A program made the position numbers and the translations under genes. From positions 53,702 through 117,701 of the forward strand of contig QJNS01000238.1 of the NCBI GenBank assembly GCA_004154925.1: a DNA stretch of 64,000 bases, in the 5' to 3' direction. Below, piece by piece: positions 11,431-24,770 of this stretch. The notes under the pieces were generated by a model that did no database searches, was not told where the DNA came from, and saw only the letters and a list, made by a program, of their open reading frames with translations. The DNA comes from Monosporascus cannonballus (taxonomy: Eukaryota; Ascomycota; Sordariomycetes; Xylariales). How positions within the stretch are numbered: the stretch's first letter is position 1; every line of letters begins with the position of its first letter.

Positions 11431-12690
11431 CGCTAATAAAATTTTTGGCGGGTTCCTAGATATTCTCATCCTTCTTTCTTCCTCTTTTCCCCCCCTACAC
11501 TTAACTTTTACTCAGAATTTCCTATTCTAGTAATTCGTCACTATATCGTAAGCTTTATTCTGCTATGGTAGCCACGATCCTTGCACTTACCTGTTTTTAC
11601 GACGGCACCGGAAACGACGATGGTCCTTGTACCTAGTTTCCGTTTACCCTTGACGGCGTTAGCCCATATTTGACGCCGTTATTACCGCATAATTGAATAA
11701 TTTTAATACTGGGGGATGTCGCTGTTATTGTTTAATTTGATAATTTTACGAAAAGGCGATTCCGCCTTTGGAATTACGACAAGGATAGTTTTTTCGTTCG
11801 ATCTATAGGAGGAACTTTTCCAAAACTAGGACCTTTTGCATATCGATTAACTAAAGGGTTTTCGTCGACGATTGGTGCTACGAAGTGTATCCCGTACCCA
11901 CCCGCCTTATAAGTAAGGGTATTAAAAGGCGTATTTACTTATTACTGGCGGACGCCCGGCGCCGAGCATAATATTACGTAATAATAATTAAAACTTAGTT
12001 CGTAATTCGTTTTGTGGCAAGTTAACACCTTCGAGTAATTAGGCGAACGGCAAAATGTTTGGCTGGACGCTGTAAGTAGGAAAGTACGAGGCGAAATTAA
12101 ATAATTACTGCGCATCCGGCCGTAAGGGCTGAAAAGAACTGTGGTCGTCGACGAGCGGAAAGGCCCTTAACGGGGCCCGTACGCGGCGGACGGGTTTAGC
12201 AAAACGTCGGTTGGCGGCGATGGACGAATGTTAACTGCTAAGTATCGTATAAAGGATTTTTTTTTATACGCGAAACGCCGGTACGTATAAACGGAAAGGG
12301 TTTTATAAAGAACTAGTTGGCGGTACGGCCTAGTGCCGAATACGGTATTACGTGATAATGGTTAAAACCTAGCCCGTAATTCGTTCCGCGATAAGTTAAT
12401 ATTTCCGGGCATACCGCCGAGCAGAATATATTTATTTTTTTTCCGTGTTAAATGGAAGATAAGGCCTATAGGGAACCAGTTGGGCGGCGGCGTCCGTCGG
12501 GCTAAGGATATATATTTTTATGTTCCGGCTAACTCCGGACGTCCAATATAGTGGTAGAACTGTCGGATAACCATGTAAAGAACCAGTCGGCAGAGCAAGT
12601 TGGTCGCCAGCCGGGTAGAGTACATATAGAGCGCCCATCCGGATGTAAAATCCATTATCATCATCATCCTAGATGTTCTCGAAATTCGGG
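11430..12690. other. Less-mutated 1.2 kb segment inside element A with an internal direct repeat
   Basis: Element E has only about 0.4 kb between its accessory frame and pol, so this is extra sequence in A. It is visibly richer in G+C than the rest of A. A segment of about 110 bp is present twice in direct orientation, about 374 bp apart (near 11,950-12,060 and 12,325-12,425; shared landmarks GCCGA, TATTACGT, CGTAATTCGTT, AAGTTAA). An open frame of 68 codons on the minus strand (12,432-12,638) is unremarkable. No LTR or terminal inverted repeat was found. It could be a 3' untranslated spacer, a captured host fragment or an unrecognised insertion. Confidence 0.5.
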
Positions 12691-15600
12691 TACTTTTTTC
12701 ACTTAATTAAATACTGAGTAAGTTTATTTTGTTTCCGTATATCGAAAATCTTTTTTACTTTATATACTTATTTGTCTTTTATTTTTACGTCGTTTTATAC
12801 CGTATATACCTTGATTATATTTATTATTAACTCGAATAAAAAAACGTAAAAATTTAAATAAAGTGTAACTTTTAGTAAAAGTTCTAATTAATAATCATTT
12901 TCTGAAATTTTCTTGGCGATCTTATATGGACCGATATATTTAAAATCGAACCTTTTATTAAGTTTTTTTAATTAAATTTTTTTGTAATAAGAAAAACCAC
13001 TTTTTTGATAATTAATCGTTTTAACTTTTTTTAGTTATAATATTTGCTTATTTGATTTTATATGTATTCCAGTTTTATTTTTATTTTTTTAATATAGTTA
13101 TCATAGTTATTTTAACGTAAAAATTATTGTAACATTAATTAAAACGTTATTACGTATTTTTGTATAAACTTTTAAAATAAAACTAAAATTTGTGTTTATA
13201 AGTATTATTTTAATATTTTCGTAACAATTAGTATTATAAATTAATTACGAGATTAATAATTATTTAACCTAATTATTTTATTCATAATTTATATAATATT
13301 GTAAATAAACTTTTAAAATTTAATTCGTTCGTTTTATTTATTCATCCGTTTAAGGTTTAAATACTTTGGATAATTTATAATTTAGGCCGATTTATATTAT
13401 TAATCTTTGCTAAAACTTTAATACAAATATTAATTCTTTTTCTGAAATATTTTCTATAAGTAATCCGTACAAGTTAAAAATACATTTAAAGAAAATATAT
13501 GTTATTTGTTCGGCGTTTATATTTTCGTAATATTATAAAAAATAAGAAAATTTCGTAAATCGATTAAAGATTACGAAAATGTTATGGTAATATATTCCCG
13601 CAATTAAATCTTTTAATATAAAAAGCTTAATAATAAAATCAAATATAACTAAATACCATAATTATTTTGCGATTAATAATAATTATAACTTTTTATATAG
13701 ATTGTATTATCGAACTTTTGCTTTGGCGTAAATATCGTACTGCCGTAAGATTTTTTATATCGTTAATTTTATTTTAAAAAAAATATTTACGTTAAAACCG
13801 TTTTAAGGTTTTTTAGATTCCTAAATATCCGTATAACTGATATTCGTATATATTTTGTATCAAATCTTTTCGGTATTCTTTTAGAATTTATATTTTATTT
13901 ATTTTTTAGTTTTTTAAAATATTATCGGTATATTATTAAATTTTCTAATGTATATTAAAGGGTATTACTCGAATGGTTGTAATCTGTTGTAAACGTAAAT
14001 ATCTTTTTATAATAGTATTGAAAATTATATAGCTAATTGTAACCAATTTCTTTTCGAAATTTAATCGTTTATTTAAAATATTTACTTTGTTATTTTCTAA
14101 GCCTTTTTTATATATAATAACGAAATCGAAATTCGTTAATTCCTTTACATAGCAAGATTATCATCTTAAAAACTTTTTGGTCATAATAAATTAAGTAAAA
14201 TTTTAATAATTTATATAAACTTTTATCTGGTATAAATTTCCTTTTAGGAAATACCTAAACTTTCCAAATGCTATAATAATGGCCATAAATTCCTTATATG
14301 GAATACCGTAATTAAGTTTGGTTTTTTTTAACTTGCACGAAAAAAATATAATAAGGCGTAATTTGTCTTAATTATCTCGTTATCCGATTACTACGCTTAA
14401 TACGTAATCCGAAATATCGGTTTTTAATTTAACGGAACGGTTTAGATTATATATAATTAATACTGGCTCGCTAAAAATCGTATTCTTAATATCTTAAAAT
14501 ACTTTTTCCGTATTTAACATTTATTTGAACTTTTTTTTCGTAAGGTTCGTTAGGGGTATTACGATTTTACTAAAATTTCGAATAAACTTCTTATAATAAT
14601 TAGCAAATGCGAAAAATACCTGTATTTTTTTAACCGTGGTCAACGTTTGCCATTCTGTAATTGTAATAATTTTTTAAGATTTACTCTATTATATCCTAAG
14701 GTAATAATATATCCCAGATACTTTACTTTTTATCTGTAAAATTATTTTTTTACGTTAATTAATAACTTTATGTCCTATAAAACTTAAAGAATTTTATAAA
14801 CATATTTTATATATGCTTTTTCTGTTTTCAAGAAAATAAAAATGTCGTCGAAATAACAAACGCTAAAAAATCAAGGTATTTTTATAATACATAATTAACC
14901 ATTCGTTAAAGAATTATTAATACGTTCGTAAATTCTATTAATGTAACAAAATACTTAAATATTCATATTTTATTTTAAAACTTATTTTTTATTTGTATCT
15001 ATTTTTAATTTTAATAAAGTTATATTTATTTTTAAAATCGAATACTGTAAATTATTTGGCTTTAGAAAATCGGTCCTTTCTTTCGGTATTTAAGGGTAAT
15101 AATATTCGACCTTTAATAATAATATCGTTTAATTATTAATAATTAACTATAAGTCGTAATTTTCCGTTCTTTTTCGGCACAAAAAATATAAGATATCCTG
15201 CCGGTAATTTCGAAAATCGAATCCATTTTTTTATAATCAATTTTCCAGGTATTTTTTAAAAATACGTAATTCGTTTCTATTAAGGTTATAAATAAGGTAA
15301 AACTTTGTTAAAGACTTTTTCTTAAGAACTATTTTATAATTTTATTCCCTATATTTTAATAATTTCGTATCGAACCCCTTTTTAAAAAACTACTTATATT
15401 TATAATACTATAATCACACATTAATTAAATTTTCTAATTCTTTAAGCTATTGTTTTTTCAATCGTTATTTAATTACTTTAGTTTCGTTTTAATAATAATA
15501 ATAAAACGTCGTATTTTTCTTTAATTCTTATTTTCTTTTTTATATTTTATCCTTTTAGATAATAATGTTTTTATCGTCTTCTTATGTCTGCATTCGTCGC

Positions 15601-17286
15601 TATTATTAATCGAATATTAAGATTTTAATTTTCTTTTTTTATTTGTTGATAAGATATAAGGTATACCTTATCTGGGTAATCTCGCAATTAATTAAAATTT
15701 CGTACTGGCGTATTCATGGTAATCTTAAGATTATATCGTAATTCCCAAATAAAACGATATCAAAATTAATTATCTAATATCGTCCTTAAATAAAAATCTT
15801 GAAATAATTAATTTCGCGTATAATTCTTTCGATATCGTAAGCGAATTTTTAATTTTCGATATTCGTCGCTGTATAAAATTTTAACTTATATCTCTATGGC
15901 AATTTAAATATATTAATTATATTTGGTACAATATAATTTCTGCCCAGAATACCGCAATCTATTATTACGGTATACCAGTATGTTCGGATTCGTATATCTA
16001 AAATAATAAGATTATTAACGTTTCTTATTTGTTACGTTTAAAGCCCTTTTTGGAAATTTCTTTTAATTCTTTTAGGTTTCGTTATCCTGCAGAATTTTTA
16101 TAGGTAATTTTTTTTAATTTCTATTCAAATTTATCGAGCTTTATTTATATCTTTTCGTTTAACGCGTCCGGTTAACATATTTGGTGCTATTGCCGACGTA
16201 CTGTTTTTTCGAATTATATTAATTATGTTTAATTTTGTTATAATTTTTTTTATCGAATAAATTGTTTTTTTATACTTACGACTCTATCTTATTATTCGTT
16301 ATCTTAATTATCGTTTCAAAGATTGCTTACAAACTGATATATTTTTTAATAACTTTCTTTTCGTAAAACTTTATAATGAATATGAATTAAAAATAAAAAT
16401 CTATAATAATTTTCTGGCAGTATTCTTTTTATTATATGTTAAATTAATTCCTTTACCGTGTGGTAATTATATTATTAATAATAACCAAAAAAGGCTTTTT
16501 TACGGGCATTATTTTCCTTTAATTCAACTCTTTATTTCAGCCAATTATTAAATATTTCTTAGGGTTATAAATCGAAATTGTCGATATTATTATTTTTCGT
16601 TTTTGTTATATCCTATACGGTTAAAAAAATTGAATTCTTTATAATATATGCAGGTAATTCGTTTGTAAATATGTTATTTCCCTTTTTTCGTAATCGAAAT
16701 AAATTCGTTATCGACAATGTATAACATATATTTTGCCGTATTAATCAAAGGTTCCGGGATCCATTTTTTCTATTCAATCTTAGTATATACGTAATTATCC
16801 TTATAATATTTCTTATTATGCTCGTAATACCTATTAAATTCACTCTTTAACTTTTTGCATTCCTTATTGGCATTCTTTTTATAAAGAACCTGATATATAT
16901 TTAAGCTAAATCATATTGATAAATTTACTTCTATTCCTTTTGTTTCCTTTAAATTATTCTTTAAATACAAGTTTTCAATCGTTTTAACGGAATTTGTTAA
17001 ATACTTTGCACCATATTGCCTTATATCCAATTTTATTACAATTATAATATTTAATCTAGCTTCACTCCTTTTTATAAATAGCTTCTAATTTTATAAATCC
17101 TGGTTCTATGCCGTAAAAAGTATTATTATATCAGAAAGCGCTGGTATTAACGATATATTAGAATTTATTATTATTTTTTCCTTTAATATCTTTAGTAAGT
17201 TATGCGTATTGTCGATCGTCGATTTTGACTACTATAACGATATAATCCGATAAATAATTTAGCCGATTAAGCTTAAAAAATTCCTT
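12690..17286 (-). pseudogene. gag-pol remnant of element A (main part)
   Basis: Minus-strand remnants run from the chromodomain tail (about 12,690-12,960) through integrase to reverse transcriptase. The RT active site survives in one frame as CYFDDIFIFL at about 14,829-14,858, which is the gypsy Y(L/F)DD motif. Elsewhere stops occur every few codons. It is collinear with the minus strand of 45,900-48,500 in element E, so both were built alike. The product would have copied element RNA into cDNA and integrated it. The remaining gag part lies beyond the D insertion at 37,501-38,173. Confidence 0.65.
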
Positions 17287-17291
17287 CTGTA
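17287..17291. repeat. Target duplication of element D, left copy
   Basis: CTGTA directly before the D LTR. The right copy at 37,496-37,500 reads TTATA, which is CTGTA after C-to-T and G-to-A changes, as expected if RIP acted after insertion. Confidence 0.6.
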
Positions 17292-17497
17292 TGTAAGATA
17301 ATGGACAGCTGTGAGCTAGGTGAGGTGATCTCCGACTAGTCGTAAAGCAAATTCCAAGAAGTGAATGTATTAGGTTACTTTTATCTGGCGTTTCCGACTA
17401 GCTGCCAGATGGTAGATTTATACTAATAAATGGGTCGGTAACTAATTAATAGCTGGTCGGTTATCAGCCTTATCCTTATAAGGGCTGTATTTTTATA
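17292..17497 (-). repeat. 3' LTR of element D
   Basis: 206 bp, from TGTAAGATAATGGACAGCTG to GGGCTGTATTTTTATA (RIP form of TATTCTCACA). It is the best preserved D-type LTR at its left end. Confidence 0.9.
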
Positions 17498-18059
17498 ATT
17501 ATTTCCTTTTCTTAAGCTATTAACCCTTAATAATAATATTATTAATTTAATGTAACGTATTTCGTAAATCTGGTTATATATATTTACCGATATTTTATTA
17601 TTATATTATGTTATAAATAATTACCGTAATAATTAATACGTATTATATTACGTAATTAGTTATATTCCGCCTAGGTTTTTATGATAATTTATTTTTAATC
17701 TTATTTTATTTACCTTTTTTTTTCCTTTTGCGCCCATATTTTTATTCCTTTTACGTACGCGTTCCGTTTGGCTTTTTGGTTTTCTTTATTCTTATTTTGC
17801 TTTTTCCGTTTATTTTACATATTATCCCCGTTCGCCATATTTTTTTTCATAAGGAGTTCCCAAAGAAATAATATTTTAATATTAAGGAAAACTGGAATTT
17901 CCACGAACATTATCTTTTTAACGTCGATAGTAAAATAAATACTAGTCGTATTACGGATAGTAATAAGCTATATTGTATTTACGTAATATAACATTATTTT
18001 AATTACCGTACAATTTGCGCTTAAGTTCTGGACGCCTTAAATTACGTCGTAGCCAGTTA
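17498..18059 (-). pseudogene. 3' end of element D internal region
   Basis: Collinear, as reverse complement, with about 8,600-9,110 of the other D copy (for example the segment around 17,940-18,010 against 8,620-8,700). It contains no readable frame and is interrupted on the right by element B, whose left duplication is TTATT at 18,060-18,064. Confidence 0.6.
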
Positions 18060-18064
18060 TTATT

Positions 18065-18484
18065 TGTAACGAACCTGTCATACATCCACCTGGAGGTATG
18101 AGCAGTATCCGAAATGGGGTCTTGATTTGCAGGTAACAATAGGGCGAGGAATGATTCAGAGGTTTATTCGTTAAAAAGATTTAAAGACTCTTCCCTCAAT
18201 TAGAGAACGGTACAGTTACCTTTTGATTGAAAGTTTAGATTAATAGCTAAGGAGCGAAACTAAATGGGTGCTATTTATATAAAAAACCGATTTATTATAT
18301 ATCCCAATTCCTAAAGTGAATATATCGTAAATCTTTATAATCTATGTGATTTAGCACTAAATTACCTCAATTACCTAAATTATTTATAAGGCTAAATCCT
18401 CCTATCCGTAATTTAGCCGTGGCAGGATTACGTTAGGCCTTAAAAGTTAATTTCCTTAAGACAAGAACCCTTATTCCTGTAATA
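18065..18484 (-). repeat. 3' LTR of element B
   Basis: 420 bp. Plus orientation starts TGTAACGAACCTGTCATAC and ends ATTCCTGTAATA. A polypurine tract (minus, GGAAAGGGAAAATAG, about 18,485-18,499) adjoins it. Its R-U5 half is shared with element C and with the solo LTR at 49,801. Confidence 0.9.
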
Positions 18485-18650
18485 CTATTTTCCCTTTCCA
18501 AGGATTTTTATCCCAAAGATAAGTACCGTAAGTCGCCACCTTAGTTTGTTGGAAAAAGTTGAAGCCGTTTTAACTAATTTTACCATAACAGGACGCATTC
18601 AAAAAGGAAAAAGAAAACCCCGTTTAAACTAACGCAACTCCCGCGATATT

Positions 18651-19249
18651 CGTACTGAATTAATCAAAAGATTCGGGACCAAAGCCTTTGCTTGTTTTAA
18701 CTATATCCGTCTTGGCGAAAAAAATTGTTTTTATACGTTAGATTACCCGAATTACGATTACTGCACCCGTTACCAACGCCTTTTTTGTAACGTTTTAACG
18801 ATAAATTCCTTAAAAAAATGAACGAAACGCAAAAGTGTTTACAAAAAGAACAGCGCGAAGTTAAAAATAGCTTCCTGGCTTACCAAGAAATTGCTAAAAA
18901 GGAGCTAAACGAACTTCGTCGCCGGCAAAACCAAAAATCGAAAAAATTCGTTAGGAAATTAAGGCGATTGCGTTTGCAACAGGATCTTCTCAAAAAGAAA
19001 ACGGTAAAGCTGTTAAAAGAAGGTTTAGAACTGGACCAGTTGGAAAAACGGGAAAGGATGAAAAAAAAGCAGCGTCGCGTAAACGAGGAACAAATACAGC
19101 TTACTTCTGAGATGGACGCCGTTTTGGGGACGTTTATTTCCTTCAACTGGAACGTCGAAAGTTTGGATTTAAGCGGGGGACCGTTATTACCTGCGACCTT
19201 GGCCGTATTGGAGATAATCGGTCAGGATTTTGGCGGTAGAACGTCTTAA
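18651..19249 (+). CDS. Antisense Cys-rich/coiled-coil accessory ORF of element B (frame change at a 7-A run)
   Basis: The clearest copy of the accessory frame. From 18,651 one frame encodes a cysteine-rich segment (KAFACFNYIRLGEKNCFY, then DYCTRYQRLFCNVL) and ends in a TGA at an AAAAAAA run at about 18,810-18,816. From ATG 18,818 a frame shifted by one base continues as 143 residues: a long, highly charged coiled coil (about residues 1-100, KRERMKKKQRRVNEEQ) and a hydrophobic tail with FNWNVESLDL. The frame step may be an indel in the A run, a sequencing error or a true -1 slip. The 3' end overlaps the tail of pol on the other strand, whose reading past a stop continues DLVKTFYRQNPDRLSPIRPR. 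The product is unrecognised; a nucleic-acid-binding, oligomerising protein is a guess from composition. Confidence 0.6.
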
Positions 19250-22200
19250 CCAGGTCCATCGCGTTTATTAAATAGTTAAATGGTTCCTACGTATTTTCTT
19301 TATGTAAATATCCTTCCCACTTAACCAGGCACTGAACTTTATTTTTAACTATTTTAAAGTTTAGTATTTGTTCAACTTCGTATTCGTTAAAATTTTTTTC
19401 GATTTCCAGATTTTTTTCTAACGGGACGTTTTTAGATATTGGTTCAAATAAGGAAATATAAAAAACAGGGTATATTTTCATTTTCTTGGGTAACGACAAT
19501 CGGTAATTAGTTTTGGAAATAATTTTTTTAACTTTAAACGGCCTAAGCTTTTTAAAATTAAGCTTGTCGCTAGGTTTTTTTATTTTGATTTGTAAAATGT
19601 TCGAAGTTACGTTTTATTTTTAGCATAACAAGTAGACTTTATTTCCTTTCGCTAAAATTAATCCTTTAATTCTTTTTTTGTTATAATACTAGGTTATTCG
19701 TTATTAAAGGAATCGCAATTCGTTTTGGAAACGGGCTTAAATTATTTTGATTTCTGTCGTTAATATCTTTGCTCTTAAGGTAATTATAATAATTTTTGGT
19801 ACCCTATTAAGCGATTATTTGGCACATTCCGTTTCTGCGTTATGTCCATATACAGCCGTATAAAAAGATATACCCATATCCTCGTTAACAAATATATTAT
19901 AGGCGATCTGTGCCAGCAATAAAAACTTTACCTAGTTATTTTGCTAATAATTAACGTAATTTCGAAAGTATTATTCTAGGGTTTAATTAAATCGTTTTAT
20001 TTATCCATCCGTTTAAAGGTAATATACTGTTAAAAACTTAAGTTTGGCGCCGACTTATTTAAAAAAACTAATGCCAAACTTTAAAATAAATAACGTATTT
20101 CTATTAAAAACGATCTTTTCTAGTATTCCGTATTTATCGAAGTAATATTTAATAAAGGCGTAAGTGAACTGTTCTGCCGTTACGTTTCTTTTAAAAAGTA
20201 AAAAATACCCATATTTAGTAAATCTGTTAATAATTACCCAAATTCCATTATACTTAACTTTAATAATTAAATTTTTAAATAAAGGTAAGCTAATAATAAA
20301 ATCCCAAGTTATAATATTTTATACCTTATCAGGAATATCGGTGGGTTATAATAACCCGTAGGGCTTATGGCGTACTGCCTTAGCCTTATTACAAATATTG
20401 CAATTCTTGATTACTTTCTTAATTATACGGCGTAACTTTGGAAAATCATATTTTTCTTATAATTATCTAGTAATCTTGAAAATTCCTTAATGTCCGTACA
20501 ATAGGTTTTCATAGAATTTTTTTTACAAATTATTCCTATTGGTCCTTAAGAACATAGATTTTGCCATAATACAATAGCTGGTTTTTTGGTTATCCCTTTA
20601 ACTACTAAACTTCTTTTTGTTTTTCTATATCGTAAGAATTCCGGAATCGTATTAAAAATTCTGGAGTTAATTTCCTTAGGATTTCGCATAACTATATAAT
20701 GCTATTTTGGTTATATTATAATATTTACATGCTTTTTTTGGGAACTTTAGGATCGTAATTACCTTTACGATTAAAAATATCCGTTTAAATATTTTCCTTT
20801 CCCTTAATATAATGTATTTTGAAATTAAATCTTAATAAGAAAATTATTTATCTTTTATGCCGTTTATTCAACTTTTAAGTTTTCATAAATCGAATAAGGT
20901 TTTTATAATCAAAATAAATATCGAAAGATTTTTTCGTTCCGCTAAAGCAAAATTCCTATTTCTTAAAAGCATTAATAATTGCCAATAATTTTTTGTCGTA
21001 AATTTAATATCTAAATTTTGCATTTCAGAATGCTTTTAAGTAATACGCTACTAGGTACCATTTACCGTTACCCTTTAGCTATTTTAGGACGGCACTTAAG
21101 GTATAATTTAAAGCATTTATCTTTAATCGTTTTTTTTTTGTTTGCGTTAGGTAATCTTATTATAAATTTACTAATAATTACATTTTTCAAAATCTGGAAT
21201 ACTTTTTTCGTATTTTCTGGAAGTTTAAATTTTTTTCCTTACGTATTTTTTAGTAATAAGTTTCGTTAACGGTTTAATTATATCTCCGTATCCCTTAATT
21301 AAGCTATATACGTAATCTGTAAATCCTAGGATTTACCGGATATCGGTAACGGTTGCCTTATTAAGGATGGGCTAATCTTTAACTGCTTCCATTTTAAAGC
21401 GTTAAATTTGAATTTGGCCGGAAATAAGGGTATGTCCTAAAAAGTTTAGTTTTTGCATATATCACATACTTTTGGCTGGGTTGATTCGGATGTTTACTTC
21501 GTTTAACGTCTGAAATACTTAGGCGATTTGCTTTTTATGCTCCTCCAAAATCTCGGAGTAAATGGGGATATCGTCGAGATAGACGAACACAAACTTATTC
21601 AGAAATTTTCTAAGCGTAATTATAATTAAACGTTGGAAACTGGCCGGAACGTTAATAAATCCCATAGGTATTATTCTGTATTCGTAAAATCCATATATTG
21701 TTCTAAATGCCGTTTTCCATTTTTCTCCTTTGGCCATTTTAATATGGTAATAACTGTCTCGGAGATCAAATACGGTAAACCATTTTACTTTGCTGGCGTT
21801 CTTTTTTAACGTGCTTATAAAGGTTAGGGGATATCTGTTTTTAATCGTAATATCGTTTAATTATCGGTAATTAATTACTTTTCTAAAAACCAGGTTTCCG
21901 TTTTTATCGATTTTTTACTTTCCATTTTTGGTTTTTGGTACTATAAGGACGGAATATCCAGCGGGGGAATTAAAGGGTTAAATGTATTCTTTTTTTAGGT
22001 CAAATTAAATATTTTTCCATAAGGCCTTTAACTTATTAGGGTTCATGTGATAAATTTTATAAAGTTTAAGATAATACCTTTCCTTAATGGGTATTCTGTA
22101 ATCCTATTAACCATATGGCGGTAGCTCGTAATCTTTCTTATCCTTAAATAATCTTTTAAACTGTCGATATTTAGGTAATACTGTAAAGGATTAATCTGTA

Positions 22201-24770
22201 ATCTGGACTTCCTTAATAATATAATAAATTTCTTAATTATTTTTTTTGAATATCTTATCTTTCTATAAAAACGTTTAACGTTTCCATAAAAATATTTAGT
22301 TTTTCCAATTAATACATAAGTTGCTAAATCTGAACCACGGTATTCCCAAGATGATATCGTGCCCGGAAATGTCGGTTATATCCAGTAAAATCCATTCTTG
22401 GTATCCTTAAATTTGCACGGAAAGTTCCTTAATTTCCCGTAAGATTTATCCGTTTTCGTATATGGACAAGCTTCCGTCCACCGTACGTAACTTATAAAAC
22501 TTCAACTTATACTTCCAGGGAATCTAATACTTTTTTGCTACCATAAAAAAGATAAAATTACTTTTTGCCCTTAAGTCGATTATAACTTTAAATATTTTAT
22601 TTTCATATCGCAAAGGAATCTCGATTTAATTACGTAGCCCTTTTATTATTTCGCATAAGGTCTTATATATTGGGGCTTTTCGATACCTTACTTTCGAAAA
22701 CCTTTGTTATTTTTTAACTGACGCGGTCTGCTTACAAAAAAGCGTTTCCATTTTCGAATCTTTTTGGCCGCGTACTTAGTACAGTGATCATCTATACATT
22801 TGTACTATTTCTTTCTGCCCAACTGGCATCCGAAAATAACTGTTTTCTTTTGGCTCGTCCTTTGGTCTTATACTTTCCGAATTATAGGGTCGGAAAGGTA
22901 TATCTCCGAAAAAGATATTCCCATATTTAGGAGCTCGTATTAAATACAAAACGTTAAAACGTAACATAAGCATCTTTGCGATATGGCCTTCCGATTCCGT
23001 TTTAAGTTGGGATATAAATAACAAAACCTAAGGTATTCCGACTATCGGGAGGTTTCTGTATATCGGCATTTATCGTTTAATTCGGTAAAGGTTTTATTAT
23101 TCCACCCGGGCCAAAAATTATTATCTTTTTTAATTCGGAAATAAACAAGGCAATCGTTAAAATAATAAGTAATAAAATGTAACAAGTTGTAAGGATTTAC
23201 CGATAATATCTTTTGGTAAATAATGCATTTTGGGAACTCGCAAAGCTCCGGGGATAACTGTTTATGGTTACTGGCGTTTAGTCGAAACTAACCGTCCTTT
23301 ATATGCATCTCACATTTCTGGAAATCCAAATGGCATTAGCATCCTAACTTTATAGCTATCCTGGAAGCCGTTTATCCTGGGTAATACTTATAAGCTTTAA
23401 CCTTAAAATTTTGGTAAACTGGATAATTTTCGTACTTTGGGTTATCGTTCTAAATTTAAATAATTATAGCAATAATAAATTCTAGCTGGGAAAAAATCGA
23501 ATTAATTTTTTTCTTTTCTTTTTTTACCTTATTATCGGCTTTTTGCTTAATTATTTTAACTTTTTTCTAGGGTTAAGGAATTTTTCCTTTTTTGGAGTTC
23601 CTTTTTGCAAGAAAATAACATTCGTTTTTAAAATGCCCCTTTTTGCCATAATTAAAATACTTTACTTTGGACTTATTTTTCTTAGGCTCCTTCAAAGCGG
23701 AACTCGTTTTCTTCTAAGGCTTACTTTTATCCTTCTTAGTTCGGTTATTAGTGCTCTTATTATCGCTTCGTTTACCGGTCCCCTTTTTTTCGAGGTACCG
23801 ATTAAAAGTACGGCGGTCGGCAATAATAACCTTATTAATATATTCGGCAAAAGATCCCATCTTAGGTGCCATATATATTTCGTCCTTAACTTAAAGCTTT
23901 AAACCGTCATAATAAAAATAAAATAACGTACTTTTTGGCAAATTTAAAATAATTGCCAGATAGTTAAATTCGGTCGTATATTCAGATATTAACTTGGTTT
24001 AACGAAGGAAATAAAATTATTTAATTACATGTTATTTTTTATCTGGATTTCCAAATAAAATTTGCATTCTTTTTTCGAAATATTTATATTTGCTGAAAAT
24101 ATAATTAATTATGTCCGAAAATTCGTTAAAGTAATTCTGTAAATAATTTTTCATAATAGGTTCGAACCATAAGAAAACTTTTCCGGTAAGTAGCTAAAAA
24201 TGGCCATTACCTTTTAATAATTTTCCATTAAAGAATTCTTATAAAATTTAAAGTAAAATCTGGCCTGCACCAGAAATTCTTTTATATCCGTAAATCTATC
24301 ATAGGGCTTAAGGGAAATTGGTTTATAGCCCTTAATATCTGGCATTCCCTGGTAACTAGGAGGTGGAATAATTCCTTTACGGATCTGATTCGCGCTAAAC
24401 AATAATAAAGTCGAAATTCTTTCTGGTATTTGTTCCGAAAGTGGTCGAAACCCATTTCCTTAACTTCGTCCTCTGGCGGAACTAAACTAAAAAAAAACCG
24501 GCTTTTTTCCTTTGGCGAACTAAATGTTCTTTTTTTTCAGGTTTTTAACTTTTCGTACCAAAAGGTCTAATCTTTTTTCCATAATAAGTTCTTTTTCTTT
24601 TCCCTTTAGGACCTCGGCTCCATATTTTTCCTTAGCCCTTTCCTTAATTATCTCCTCCTTTAATTTTTTTTCCTGGACCTCGATAATATCTTTAGGGGCC
24701 GGGGTAAATTATTATCTGGGCTGCGAAAATAATCCTCCTTAAAATCGAATAATAAAGGGTATCATATTAT
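19200..24770 (-). pseudogene. gag-pol remnant of element B
   Basis: Read on the minus strand in order. gag N-terminus with KDIIEVQEKKLKEEI near 24,690 and the conserved gag segment SLKPYDRFTDIKEFLVQARF (24,214-24,402). Basic gag end near 23,800-23,900. An open stretch of 78 codons at 22,788-23,024. Protease region near 22,550. Reverse transcriptase with FYEYRIIPMGFINVPASFQR and the intact active site FVYLDDIPIYS (21,519-21,737). Zinc-binding and integrase core segments around 19,800-20,450 (IWVIINRFTKYGYFLLFKRN). Chromodomain NEYEVEQILNFKIVKNKVQ, LVKWEGY (19,287-19,499). Integrase acidic residues are partly replaced (D to N, E to K). The product would be the capsid and replication polyprotein; this copy cannot make it. 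Confidence 0.8.

Noticed and set aside
18880..19146. 88-codon serine/phenylalanine-rich frame on the minus strand
   Set aside because: It is the shadow of the coiled-coil accessory frame on the plus strand.
23543..23902. 119-codon hydrophobic frame on the plus strand
   Set aside because: It lies opposite the lysine-rich end of gag of element B (ITELRRIKVSLRRKRVPL on the minus strand). The hydrophobic reading is the complement of lysine and arginine codons.
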